DNA of 64,000 nucleotides from Asanoa hainanensis (GCF_900188485.1 NZ_FZPH01000003.1:248001-312000), one strand, 5' to 3'; numbered from the stretch's first letter, positions 41,214 through 49,251 are shown. Made by a program: numbers and translations. The notes: a model not told the origin generated them from the sequence alone.

Positions 41214-42272
41214 TCAGGCCTCGCTCGACGCGCCCGACCGGCTGCGGCTGATGATCACGCCGGCCAGCAGGTTCACGACCAGGGTCATGGCGAACAGCAC
41301 GAGCCCGGCGCCCATCAGCGCGGCGACGCCGATCGCGGTCGACTCCTGGTAGCGCGAGGCGATCAGGGCGGAGATCGAGCCGCCGCCGTTCTGCAGGATG
41401 TGCGGTTGGATGACGAAGCCGATCGAGATGATCAGGACGACGCCGATGGTCTCGCCGAGCGCGCGACCGAGGCCGAGCATGGTCGCGCCGATCATGCCGC
41501 CCCGGCCGAACGGCATGACGACGGAACGGATCATGCCCCACTTCGTGGCACCCAGCGCGTACGCGCCTTCCCGCTCCCCCGGCGGCGCCTGGGCGAACAC
41601 CTCGCGCATCACCGAGGCGATGATCGGGGTCACCATCATCGCCACCACGATCCCGGCGATGAACGTCGACGAGGTCAGCCGGCTGGCGCTCGCCTCGGGG
41701 TCGCGGGGCTGGTACTCGTCGACCGAGAGCAGCGGGATCCAGCCGAAGTAGGTGGTCAGCCAGCGCGGCAGCCCCTCGCCCTGGTTGCCGACCACCAGCA
41801 GGTGCGGCTGGAGCAGGAAGAAGCCCCAGATGCCGTAGACGACGCTGGGCACGGCGGCCATCAGGTCGACCAGGTTGACGAGGAACGGCGCGATCCGGCG
41901 CGGCGCGTACTCGGAGATGTAGAGCGCGGTGCCGATCGCCAGCGGCAGCGCGATGGTGATGGCGACCAGGGCGATCAGGATGGTGCCGACGAGCACGCCG
42001 GCGACGCCGAAGTGGTTGCCCTCGGTGTCCCAGTCCTGCGTCGTGAGAAAGCCCCAGCCGGCCTTGCGCACCGCGGGCCAGGCCTGCGCGCTCAGGAACA
42101 GCCCGACCAGCAGCATGATGACCAGCACGGCGGAGCCCGCGACCCGGGCCACGCCCCGGAAGACCCGGTCGCTAGTGGGCAGCCGGGTCACGACCGACCG
42201 CGGCCGGTCCTCCGGTCCGTCCGGAGTGGACGGTGTCACCGTCGTCGGACGGGTTTCTTCCAGCAGGTCCAT
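41214..42272 (-). CDS. pstC: Phosphate ABC transporter permease PstC
   Basis: A 352-residue permease with six core membrane helices. Conserved parts are LPLAIGTALYISEYAPRRI, LMAAVPSVVYGIWGFF (PstC hallmark) and the EAA loop GEREGAYALGATKWGMIRSV, followed by GRALGETIGVVLI. Its ATG shares one base with the stop of the preceding small gene (TGATG), so translation is coupled. Confidence 0.96.
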   Translation of the reverse strand: MDLLEETRPTTVTPSTPDGPEDRPRSVVTRLPTSDRVFRGVARVAGSAVLVIMLLVGLFLSAQAWPAVRKAGWGFLTTQDWDTEGNHFGVAGVLVGTILIALVAITIALPLAIGTALYISEYAPRRIAPFLVNLVDLMAAVPSVVYGIWGFFLLQPHLLVVGNQGEGLPRWLTTYFGWIPLLSVDEYQPRDPEASASRLTSSTFIAGIVVAMMVTPIIASVMREVFAQAPPGEREGAYALGATKWGMIRSVVMPFGRGGMIGATMLGLGRALGETIGVVLIISIGFVIQPHILQNGGGSISALIASRYQESTAIGVAALMGAGLVLFAMTLVVNLLAGVIISRSRSGASSEA

Positions 42273-42733
42273 CAGCCCGCCAACCCGCCGCGGAGTCGCT
42301 CACCGCGCCGCCAGCCCGGCGACGGTTCGGGGCGCTGGCGGCCGCGCCGGGCGCTGCGCGTGCCGGCCACGATGTCGGCCGTCGGCAACGCCTCGAGGAA
42401 CTTGGCCAGGTTGTACGCGCACTCCCGGGTACGCAGGTACGAGCGGCTGGACGCCGCGACCGAGGCGCCGTCGAGCTCGATCCGCCAGGTCCACTGGCCG
42501 GTGCGCTCCACCGTCGTCTCGACCGGCAGGACGCGATCCGCGTTGGCCTTCAGGCTCTCGACCGAGCCGAGGCAGTCGGCGTACGACTCGTGATAGGTCG
42601 TGCCGCGCCCGAGCGGTCGGTTGTTGGGTGAGACCAGCATCCACAGGATCCCTTCGGCCGGCGTCCGGTCGGCGGTCGTCGCATTGCCGTCCGGCATCGG
42701 CAGGGCCAGAAAGACGAATCGGGAACGCTGCAT
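42272..42733 (-). CDS. DUF1508/YegP-like leader gene of the pst operon
   Basis: A 153-residue cytosolic protein. Two motifs resemble the YegP-like fold: PLGRGTTYHESYADCLGSVESLKANA and a second VAASSRSYLRTRECAYNLAKFLEAL, i.e. a tandem of the x-S-x-x-Y-x-S repeat. The C-terminus is Arg/Gly-rich and perhaps disordered. The start ATG follows GGAGGGACCGACG. As first gene of the DUF1508-pstC-pstA-pstS-867 aa unit it may have a regulatory role; such proteins have no settled function. Confidence 0.7.
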   Translation of the reverse strand: MQRSRFVFLALPMPDGNATTADRTPAEGILWMLVSPNNRPLGRGTTYHESYADCLGSVESLKANADRVLPVETTVERTGQWTWRIELDGASVAASSRSYLRTRECAYNLAKFLEALPTADIVAGTRSARRGRQRPEPSPGWRRGERLRGGLAG

Positions 42734-42769
42734 CGTCGGTCCCTCCGTTGTCCGCGTGCGGGGACCAGA

Positions 42770-42832
42770 TTCCGCATGGCCCATGACTCCGCGCGACGTG
42801 TCGTGCACACGCCAGACATGCGGAAGATGAAC
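42770..42832 (-). promoter_or_regulatory. Inverted repeat and PHO-like half site upstream of the pst operon
   Basis: Nine-base arms TTCCGCATG (42770-42778) and CATGCGGAA (42817-42825) lie 38 bases apart. On the minus strand the distal arm merges with GTTCATCTTCC (42822-42832), a partial PHO-box half site. The 174-base gap holds no other structure I could identify. Confidence 0.35.
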
Positions 42833-42907
42833 AGCCCGTATTGACGTATCCACCGTTCAGCTATCCCGTGGCACTACTGGTATGAGGCGACGAATTCGCG
42901 TCCGGAT

Positions 42908-43615
42908 TCAGCGGGATTTGCCGGGGCGCTGGCGGGTCAACAGGAAAACCAACCCGAATACGCAAAGAACTCCGGCGAGTCCGGCGATCCACCAGGCATT
43001 GCCGAAGGAGGCTTTACCGGTGCGATTGTTCGCGGCGAGCCGAGCGTCGATGGCGGCCTGGTCCGCGCCGCTGACGTCCGGCGGCGCGGACGCGGTCGGC
43101 GTGGTCGGCGGCTGGTCGGCACCGGCGGACGCCGTCGACGTCGGGGTGCTCCCGGCCGGCTTGCCGGTGCGCCAGCGCCCGCCGGACACGGTGATCGGCG
43201 TGACGAACCGGTCCTGGTGCATGCCGTCGGTGACGCTGTAGCACTCGACGACGACCTCCCACTCGCCGTCGGTCGGCCGCACGTTGCCCAGAGCCATCGC
43301 GAACGAGCGGTTCGGCTTCACCGAGACGGCTTTCCGGTCGTAGCCGCCGGCGGTCAGCGGTTTCGCGACGTTCGCGTACGGGCCGCCGGGCGGGCCGATC
43401 CGGACCATCGCGTCGGCGCCGAAGCCGGTCGGGCAGGGCGCGCTGGCCGTGGCGGAGCCGAAGATCGGGTTCTGGTCGACCGAGCCCGAGGTCCGATCGA
43501 GCGTGACCTGGCCCAGCGGCGCCGCGACGGCCGGCGCGGGAAGGAGCAGAGCGGTCGCGGCGAGGGCGAGGACGGCCCCGGCGGCGGCGGAGATGCGGCG
43601 GATGCGTGGGTTCAC
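42908..43615 (-). CDS. Membrane-anchored CPTGFG/ECYS-domain protein
   Basis: A 235-residue protein, GTG start: signal peptide (1-31), the CPTGFG/ECYS domain (about 33-150; Cys61, Cys125), a Thr/Ala/Pro linker, and a C-terminal membrane helix (about 207-226) with a basic tail. It is the minimal version of the domain found in the 398- and 549-residue proteins of this island, without Ig or sorting modules. It lies upstream of the pst genes on the same strand. Function unknown. Confidence 0.78.
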   Translation of the reverse strand: MNPRIRRISAAAGAVLALAATALLLPAPAVAAPLGQVTLDRTSGSVDQNPIFGSATASAPCPTGFGADAMVRIGPPGGPYANVAKPLTAGGYDRKAVSVKPNRSFAMALGNVRPTDGEWEVVVECYSVTDGMHQDRFVTPITVSGGRWRTGKPAGSTPTSTASAGADQPPTTPTASAPPDVSGADQAAIDARLAANNRTGKASFGNAWWIAGLAGVLCVFGLVFLLTRQRPGKSR

Positions 43616-43685
43616 ACGCTCGGTGTAGTCAGCGCCGACGACCCTCGGCTCTCGCGAAGGCGCGCGCCAGACGGCGCGTAGGTAA

Positions 43686-43709
43686 ACGGAGCGCCCGAAG
43701 GCGCTCCGT
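43686..43709 (-). terminator. Intrinsic terminator with UUCG tetraloop
   Basis: A perfect ten-base stem whose minus-strand transcript reads ACGGAGCGCC-UUCG-GGCGCUCCGU followed by UUACC, ten bases past the PHP-hydrolase stop. It separates that gene from the small anchored protein downstream. Confidence 0.8.
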
Positions 43710-43719
43710 CCCCTCACAC

Positions 43720-44940
43720 CTACGGCTGGAGCCACCACGGGCTGGAGTAGGCGACGCCGAAGTCGTTGCACGGGTGGTTGGCCGGACCCGGCGACGGGTT
43801 GGGCCGGCTCGGGTCCGAGACCCGCAGGACCACCCAGTTGCCGTCGGCCACGTTCAGCGGCACGGTGAACTCGGCGACCGCACCGGCGGTCGTCTCGATC
43901 ACGTCGACCACCCTCGGTGCCCGGGTATCGGGGCGCAGCACCTGGATGTGCAGCGGCTTGCCCAGCCACTCCGGGCCACGGTCGAGGTCGACCGCGAACC
44001 GCACGTCGCCCGAGGTGATGCCGAGCACGCTGCCCATCCGCACACCGGACGCGGTGGCGTCGAGCCGGAAGCCGCTGACCCGGGTGGCGAAGAACCGCCG
44101 GGCCCGCATCGCGTTCAGCACCTCGTTGCGGGTGTTGCCGGTGACCCAGAGCCCGGCCCGCCCCAGCCCCTCCTGGAAGCCCCAGTTGGTGCCGTGCTCG
44201 TCGGTGACGCCGACCAGGCCCGTCCGCCAGCCCGCGTTCAGGCACGCGACCAGCGGCGACGAGCCGGTGTCGGACCAGCCGTCGAAGAGATAGTCGTCGC
44301 CCCGGTTGAAGATCTCCATGCTGACCATTTGGTCGCGTACGCCACCGTTGAAGTTGAAGTTGTCGAACCGCAGGATCTCCCGGCCCGGGTGGTTGAAGCC
44401 CGCGATGCCGCCCGAGCCGGCCAGCCAGTTGAAGAACCGGCCCATGCTGCTGGCGCCGCCGAGGTCGACGTAGTTGTTGGTGAACCAGACGTTGGCGTGC
44501 CCGAGCAGCGGGTGGCTCCACTCGAAGCCCCGGAGGGCCGTGTACGTGCCGGGCACGTTGGCCGCGTCGGCGAGCACGCCGGCCCGGTTCCACTCCGACT
44601 TGCTGAGCCCCTCGATGGCGAAGAGCGTGGTGTGGTCGGTCAGCGCGGCGACGTCGAGGCCGGCGTCGCGCATCGAGCCGAAGACGAGATCGGGGTTGCC
44701 GTCGCCGTCGGACATCAGGGTGTGGTTGTGCAGGTCACCGTGGACGAGGGTGGTGCCCTGGGTGATCCGGGACGCCCGGTCGGCGCCGGCGGCCAGGCCC
44801 GGCGCGACCTGGACGCGGGCCGCCTGTGCGCTGCCCGGCGTCGCACCGAGCACGAGCAGGCCGCCGGCGCCGGCCAGCAGTCCGCGCCTGGTGACGCTGC
44901 TGTGGTGGTCAGATTCGTGGGTGTGTTCGTGTCCGCTCAC
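43720..44940 (-). CDS. Tat-exported CehA/McbA-type PHP metallohydrolase
   Basis: A 406-residue exported hydrolase. The GTG start gives a His/Glu-rich n-region and a twin-Arg signal (SVTRRGLLAGAGGLLVLG). The PHP-fold metal site is seen in VHGDLHNHTLMSDG (HxH), AALTDHTT, GFEWSH, GFNHPGRE and VTDEHGTNWG. The C-terminal 90 residues form a beta domain (TSGDVRFAVDLDRGPEWLG). CehA/McbA relatives hydrolyse carbamates and the wider PHP class includes phosphoesterases. Its place beside the pst island fits a phosphoester-scavenging enzyme, but substrate is inference only. Confidence 0.85.
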   Translation of the reverse strand: MSGHEHTHESDHHSSVTRRGLLAGAGGLLVLGATPGSAQAARVQVAPGLAAGADRASRITQGTTLVHGDLHNHTLMSDGDGNPDLVFGSMRDAGLDVAALTDHTTLFAIEGLSKSEWNRAGVLADAANVPGTYTALRGFEWSHPLLGHANVWFTNNYVDLGGASSMGRFFNWLAGSGGIAGFNHPGREILRFDNFNFNGGVRDQMVSMEIFNRGDDYLFDGWSDTGSSPLVACLNAGWRTGLVGVTDEHGTNWGFQEGLGRAGLWVTGNTRNEVLNAMRARRFFATRVSGFRLDATASGVRMGSVLGITSGDVRFAVDLDRGPEWLGKPLHIQVLRPDTRAPRVVDVIETTAGAVAEFTVPLNVADGNWVVLRVSDPSRPNPSPGPANHPCNDFGVAYSSPWWLQP

Positions 44941-45007
44941 GAGGAACAGTCGACCCGACCGGTCCCAACATGTCGATACATGTGGATGGACTGATGGGAA
45001 ACTCCGG

Positions 45008-46219
45008 CTACATCGCGGCGCGCGCCAGGAGCACGTCGCGCTCCTTGGCGTTGCGGGCGAGGCTGGCGGCCCGGGCGAACTCGGCCCTGGCCTCCGCGTC
45101 CCGGCCGAGCCGGCGCAGCAGGTCACCGCGCACCGCCGGCAGCAGGTGGTAGTCGCGTAGCTCGCCGGCCAGCCCGTCGACGATGGCCAGCCCGCGCTCC
45201 GGCCCGAACGCCATCGCCACCGCCACGGCCCGGTTCAGCTCGACCACCGGGGTCGGCGTGCGGCGCACCAGCAGCTCGTAGAGACCCGCGACGCCGACCC
45301 AGTCGGTCTCCTGCGCGGTCCGGGCCCGCGCGTGGCTGGCGGCGATCGCGGCCTGCAGCACGTACGGGCCGTCGGAGCGCTGGGCCCGCAGCAGGGCGGC
45401 GAAACCGCTGCGGATCAGCTCCTGGTCCCACCGGTCGCGGTCCTGCTCCAGCAGTGGCACGGGCTCGCCACCGGGACCCAGCCGGGCCGCCATCCGCGAC
45501 GCGTGCAGCTCCATCAGCGCGACCAGGCCGTGCACCTCGGGCTCCCCGGGCGCCAACGCGGCCAGCATCCGGCCGAGCCGGATCGCCTCGGTCGCCAGCG
45601 CCGGGCGCATCCAGTCGTCACCCGCCGTCGCGGCGTACCCCTCGTTGAAGATCAGATAGATCGTTTCGAGTACGGCGGACAGCCGGCCGGCACGCTCGTC
45701 TGGCGGTGGCACCTCGAACGGGATCTTCCGCTCGCCGAGCGTCCGCTTCGCACGGGAGATCCGCTGCCCGATGGTGGGCTCGGGCACCAGGAACGCGCGC
45801 GCGATCTCCGCGGTGGTCAGCCCGCCGATCATCCGCAGCGTGAGCGCGACGCTCGACTCCCGGGACAGCACGGGATGACAGGCGATGAAGATCAACCGGA
45901 GTACGTCGTCGCCGATGTCGTCGTCGAGCTCGTCCTCCGGGCCCTTTTGCTGCTCGTGCTCGGCGGCCCGGCCCAGCTCGGCCAGATTGGCGCGCAGCCG
46001 GTCGTCGCGGCGGAGACGGTCGATCGCCCGGTGCTTGGCGGTCAGCATCAGCCAGCCGCCCGGATTGGCCGGCACACCCTTGGCCGGCCACTCCTCCAGC
46101 GCGGCGAGCAACGCGTCCTGGGCCAGGTCCTCGGCCAGCCCGACGTCGCGGACCAGCCGGGTCAGCGCCGCGACGATCCGGGCGGACTCGAGCTTCCAGA
46201 CCGACTCGACTGGATCCAC
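45008..46219 (-). CDS. ECF42-type RNA polymerase sigma factor
   Basis: A 403-residue sigma factor: region 2 (VRDVGLAEDLAQDALLAALEEWP, GWLMLTAKHRAIDRLRRD), region 4 ([30 protein letters not shown]), then the roughly 200-residue C-terminal extension with [11 protein letters not shown] and TPR-like helices. It starts two bases after the DGPF/YciI gene, the hallmark ECF42 arrangement. No anti-sigma gene is present; the extension is thought to control activity in this group. It is a close paralogue of the truncated factor at the left edge. Confidence 0.95.
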   Translation of the reverse strand: MDPVESVWKLESARIVAALTRLVRDVGLAEDLAQDALLAALEEWPAKGVPANPGGWLMLTAKHRAIDRLRRDDRLRANLAELGRAAEHEQQKGPEDELDDDIGDDVLRLIFIACHPVLSRESSVALTLRMIGGLTTAEIARAFLVPEPTIGQRISRAKRTLGERKIPFEVPPPDERAGRLSAVLETIYLIFNEGYAATAGDDWMRPALATEAIRLGRMLAALAPGEPEVHGLVALMELHASRMAARLGPGGEPVPLLEQDRDRWDQELIRSGFAALLRAQRSDGPYVLQAAIAASHARARTAQETDWVGVAGLYELLVRRTPTPVVELNRAVAVAMAFGPERGLAIVDGLAGELRDYHLLPAVRGDLLRRLGRDAEARAEFARAASLARNAKERDVLLARAAM

Positions 46220-46221
46220 GG

Positions 46222-46548
46222 CTACTCCGGACCGAACACCTGGCGCAGGTCGCCCTCGCCGTCACCGACGATCCCGAAGAACCGCCGCGACAGCGCGAGC
46301 GCCTCGTCCTTCGACGCCACCTCGACCAGCGCGAAGCTGACGATCGTCTCCTTGGTCTCCGGATAGGGACCGTCGACCATCGTCACCTTGCCGCCGCTGG
46401 ACGTGACGTGGGTGCCCGCCAGGTCCAGGCCGCCGGTGGCGATCAGCACGCCGGCCCTGGCCAGCTCGTCGACGAACTTGCCCATCTCGGCGTAAAGCTC
46501 CTGGTCGGGCGGGCGCACCGGGGCGTTGAGCGTCATCAGGAAGCGCAT
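46222..46548 (-). CDS. DGPF/YciI-family protein
   Basis: A 108-residue small alpha/beta dimer-type protein. MRFLMTLNAP starts the ferredoxin-like fold, VTMVDGPYPETKE carries the DGP(F/Y) signature and its catalytic-like Asp, and a VEVASKDEALALSRRF helix follows. It is the conserved partner of ECF42 sigma factors and is likely in their regulon. Function not established. Confidence 0.9.
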   Translation of the reverse strand: MRFLMTLNAPVRPPDQELYAEMGKFVDELARAGVLIATGGLDLAGTHVTSSGGKVTMVDGPYPETKETIVSFALVEVASKDEALALSRRFFGIVGDGEGDLRQVFGPE

Positions 46549-46631
46549 TCCGAGAAATCTAGCGGCTCCGTGTCGAAATCCTGTCCCGCCGATCGCGGAG
46601 TGGATGTCGAGACTCTTCGTTAGGAGCAATC

Positions 46632-47008
46632 ATGCGCACGATCACCGTGGGTCAGTTCATCTCGCTGGACGGCGTCGTCGAGTCGCCGGAGAAGTGGCAC
46701 ATGCCGTACGTCGACGCGGAGATGATGGCCGCCATCTGGTCCGAGCCCGCCGACACGACCTGGCCGCGCGGGTGGCTGAGCTGAAGGCCGGCCCCGGCGG
46801 GCCGATCTCGGTGGTCGGCAGCATCTCCGTGGCCCGCGCGCTGCTGGCGGCGGGCCTGGTCGACCGGCTGAGCCTGCTGGTCCACCCGCTCGTTCTCGGC
46901 GCAGGGGAGCGCCTCTTCGCCGACGACGGCCCGCGGGTGAAGCTGACGCTGGAGAAGTGCGACGCCCTCCGCTCCGGCGTCACCCACCACCTGTATTCGG
47001 TCGACTAG
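46632..47008 (+). pseudogene. Decayed RibD/dihydrofolate-reductase-like gene
   Basis: The 5' part (46632-46784) reads MRTITVGQFISLDGVVESPE and continues to SEPADTTWPRGWLS, then stops. The 3' part in another frame reads DLAARVAELKAGPGGPISVV and runs to HHLYSVD at 47008. Intact relatives are about 190 residues; here the segment of about 70-80 residues with the GRRTYE motif is missing and the halves are out of frame, indicating an internal deletion near 46755. A Shine-Dalgarno (TTAGGAGC) remains before the ATG. Sequencing error alone would not explain the missing segment. Confidence 0.75.
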
Positions 47009-47037
47009 CGGTCCGCGGGTCCGGCATCCTGCTCGCC

Positions 47038-47514
47038 ATGGTGGATCTGCGGGTGTTGTCCGACGACGACTGGAAGCTCTGGCGCGACCTGCGGCTCGCG
47101 GCGCTGGCCGAGGCGCCCTACGCGTTCGGCTCGACGCTGGCCGACTGGCAGGACGCGCCCGAGCCGCGCTGGCGCGACCGGTTGCGTCTGCCGGGCGCCC
47201 GGGACCTGGTCGCCTATCTCGGCGACGAGCCCGTCGGGATGGCCACGGGGGTGCCGACCGACCCGACCACCGTCGAGCTCATCTCGGTCTGGGTGAGCCC
47301 GGCCGGGCGCGGTCGTGGGGTGGGCGACGCGCTCGTCGAGGCGCTCGCGAGCTGGGCGACGGAGTCCGGCGTGCCGTCGCTGAAGCTGGCCGTGCGGACG
47401 GACAATGCCGCAGCCCGCCGGCTCTACGAGCGCACCGGCTTCCGCGACGCTGGGCCGAACCCGGAGGACCCTGCCGAGATCCTGATGGAACGGAGCCTGC
47501 CCGGGGCCCTGTGA
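47038..47514 (+). CDS. GNAT-family N-acetyltransferase
   Basis: A 158-residue acetyltransferase. The acetyl-CoA loop is in VWVSPAGRGRGVGDALVEAL (the R-G-x-G-x-G/A form) and the C-terminal NAAARRLYERTGFRD is typical of the fold. The ATG was chosen after the upstream pseudogene; the frame is open further 5'. Substrate unknown. Confidence 0.92.
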   Translation: MVDLRVLSDDDWKLWRDLRLAALAEAPYAFGSTLADWQDAPEPRWRDRLRLPGARDLVAYLGDEPVGMATGVPTDPTTVELISVWVSPAGRGRGVGDALVEALASWATESGVPSLKLAVRTDNAAARRLYERTGFRDAGPNPEDPAEILMERSLPGAL

Positions 47515-47534
47515 CAGGCCCCGGGCATCCGGCC

Positions 47535-48542
47535 TCAGAGGTGTCGCGGCCGGTAGGCGACAGCGGCGGCCGGCTGACGGCGGCGACGCCGCACGAGGAG
47601 CAGGGCTGCGAGGGCGATGACCACGAGCGCGGCACCGCCGGCCCCGAACCAACCCCACCAGTTCTCCATCACCGTGGCGACCATGCTCAGGCCGGGCGGC
47701 TGGAGCGTGATCGCCAGGTCGAGGTGGCGTTTGACCGTGCCGCTGGCCAGGTCCAGGTCGAGCCGCCAGGCGCCGTCCGGCAGCTTGGCGTCGAGGGCGG
47801 CCACCACGATGCCGCTGGCACCGGGCGCGAGGGTGGTCACCGTGGTCAGCTGGTACGGGCCCGCCCGCATGCTACCCGGACCGTCGCTCAGGTTGAGCGT
47901 GCCGTTGATGTCCAGCGCGCGCTCGCCGGTGTTGTGGACGAGGGTCGAGATCCGCGGCACGCCGTCGTCGCCCCGGGAGACGGTGACCTGGCCGATGTCG
48001 AAGCTGGAGATCGGCTCACCGCCGGGACCGACGCTCAGGTAAACCCGGATGCCGACACGCCGGATCGCGCCGATGTTGCCCTTCTTGTCCGGCGCCGCGC
48101 GGGTCTCCGCCCAGATCACCGCGTACCGCTCGCCGCGCGACGCCTGCTTGGGCACCACGATCGTCGCCTCGACCTGGACGGTCTCGCCGGGGTCCAGCGT
48201 GTCCTTGTTCTTCGACAGCGTCACCCACGAGCTCAACTCGTTGGTCTCGCGGTCCTTGCCGTAGACGAACTCGTCGTTCTCGAGGCTCGCCGACCCGGCG
48301 TAGATGTCGAACTCCCGCCGCTCGTCGGTCTTGTTGATCACCTCGAAGAGCCGGCTGATCCGCATGCCGGGTGCGAGATGGTCCACGATGTACATGTGCG
48401 CCCGCGGGTCGTCCCGCCGCGCCACGGGTGCTTCGAGCAACCGGATGCCCACCTGCCCGTCCTCCGCCGCCGCGGCGGCCGGAGGCGACGGAATGACGAC
48501 CGCGGCCCCGAGGGCCGCGATCGCCATCACCAGGTGCGTCAT
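47535..48542 (-). CDS. DUF916/WxL-interacting-like protein, second copy
   Basis: A 335-residue protein: signal peptide (1-25), two beta domains (RLLEAPVARRDDPRAHMYIV, RISRLFEVINKTDERREFDIYAG; then VSRGDDGVPRISTLVHNTGERAL), and a C-terminal membrane helix (about 297-318) with RRRRR. Domain order is the same as in the 349-residue protein at 28476. It is four bases from the WxL-like gene upstream, recreating a pair. Presumed cell-surface adaptor. Confidence 0.72.
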   Translation of the reverse strand: MTHLVMAIAALGAAVVIPSPPAAAAAEDGQVGIRLLEAPVARRDDPRAHMYIVDHLAPGMRISRLFEVINKTDERREFDIYAGSASLENDEFVYGKDRETNELSSWVTLSKNKDTLDPGETVQVEATIVVPKQASRGERYAVIWAETRAAPDKKGNIGAIRRVGIRVYLSVGPGGEPISSFDIGQVTVSRGDDGVPRISTLVHNTGERALDINGTLNLSDGPGSMRAGPYQLTTVTTLAPGASGIVVAALDAKLPDGAWRLDLDLASGTVKRHLDLAITLQPPGLSMVATVMENWWGWFGAGGAALVVIALAALLLVRRRRRQPAAAVAYRPRHL

Positions 48543-48546
48543 CCGG

Positions 48547-49083
48547 TTACGCGACCGAATGGGTCACCGTTCCCGTGTAGGTACCGACCACCGCCGCCGC
48601 CGGGATGGCGATCGACAGGTTCGGGTTCCAGGTCACCGAGTTCGAGCCGACCGCGGTCGCGGTGTACGCGGTGCGGGGCGAGGCGAGCGTGCCGGGCAGG
48701 CCGGCGACCGGGACCGGCACACCGGTGGTCCCCGTCGGCAGACCGGGGGTGTAGGTGGCCGCGGAGTTCGGGATCGTCTCGGCCGCCGTGCCACCACCGG
48801 TGGTGTAGGCGGTCGACGAGACCGTGGCGGTCCACGCCGCGACCAGCAGACCGCGCTGGTCGACGACCTGGACGGGCCCGATGGAGCCGGCGACCGTGCC
48901 GCCGGAGACGCCGTTGCCGAGGTCGACGCTGGCCGGCGCCGTGATGGTCAGGCCGCCGGCGGTGATCTGGAAGGTGATGCCGGTCGTGGCCGTCGGGCCG
49001 GGCGCCGCCACAGCGGGCGCGGCTCCGAACCCCACCACGGCGGCGACCGCAGCGATGGCTGCCAGGGTGACGCGTCTGTACAT
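48547..49083 (-). CDS. Secreted WxL-like domain protein
   Basis: A 178-residue secreted protein: signal peptide (1-27), then one beta-rich domain. VQVVDQRGLLVAAWTATVSS parallels the D-x-R-G...W motif of WxL domains and the C-terminal SIAIPAAAVVGTYTGTVTHS the closing strands. It is a stand-alone version of the C-terminal domain in the 398-residue protein. GAGGAG lies before the ATG. It presumably binds the adjacent DUF916-like protein or the wall. Confidence 0.68.
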   Translation of the reverse strand: MYRRVTLAAIAAVAAVVGFGAAPAVAAPGPTATTGITFQITAGGLTITAPASVDLGNGVSGGTVAGSIGPVQVVDQRGLLVAAWTATVSSTAYTTGGGTAAETIPNSAATYTPGLPTGTTGVPVPVAGLPGTLASPRTAYTATAVGSNSVTWNPNLSIAIPAAAVVGTYTGTVTHSVA

Positions 49084-49224
49084 GGGCTACTCCTCACGAA
49101 CCACGCCCTGCACGGGCGTCACGTTGGAAGGTGCGAATTCACGATAAGAACTCTTCTCATCACCAAGCCGACTAATCAGCAAAAAACTCACAGGTCAGAC
49201 GCGAAGTCGATCCATCGAACCCGA

Positions 49225-49251
49225 TTGACAAAATCTGTTTTTACGTAAAGA
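49225..49251 (+). promoter_or_regulatory. Promoter and palindrome for the HTH/SRPBCC operon
   Basis: TTGACA (49225-49230), then a 15-base spacer, then TAAAGA (49246-49251). The perfect palindrome TTTACGTAAA (49240-49249) overlaps the -10. The GTG/ATG starts at 49261/49264 follow within 13 bases without a Shine-Dalgarno, suggesting a leaderless mRNA and autoregulation. The rest of the 177-base gap is unusually AT-rich and holds the leader of the divergent WxL-like gene. Confidence 0.5.

Noticed and set aside
46632-46784. A genuine 50-residue protein
   Set aside because: It is clearly the N-terminus of a RibD-like enzyme cut by a deletion; the matching C-terminus follows in another frame.
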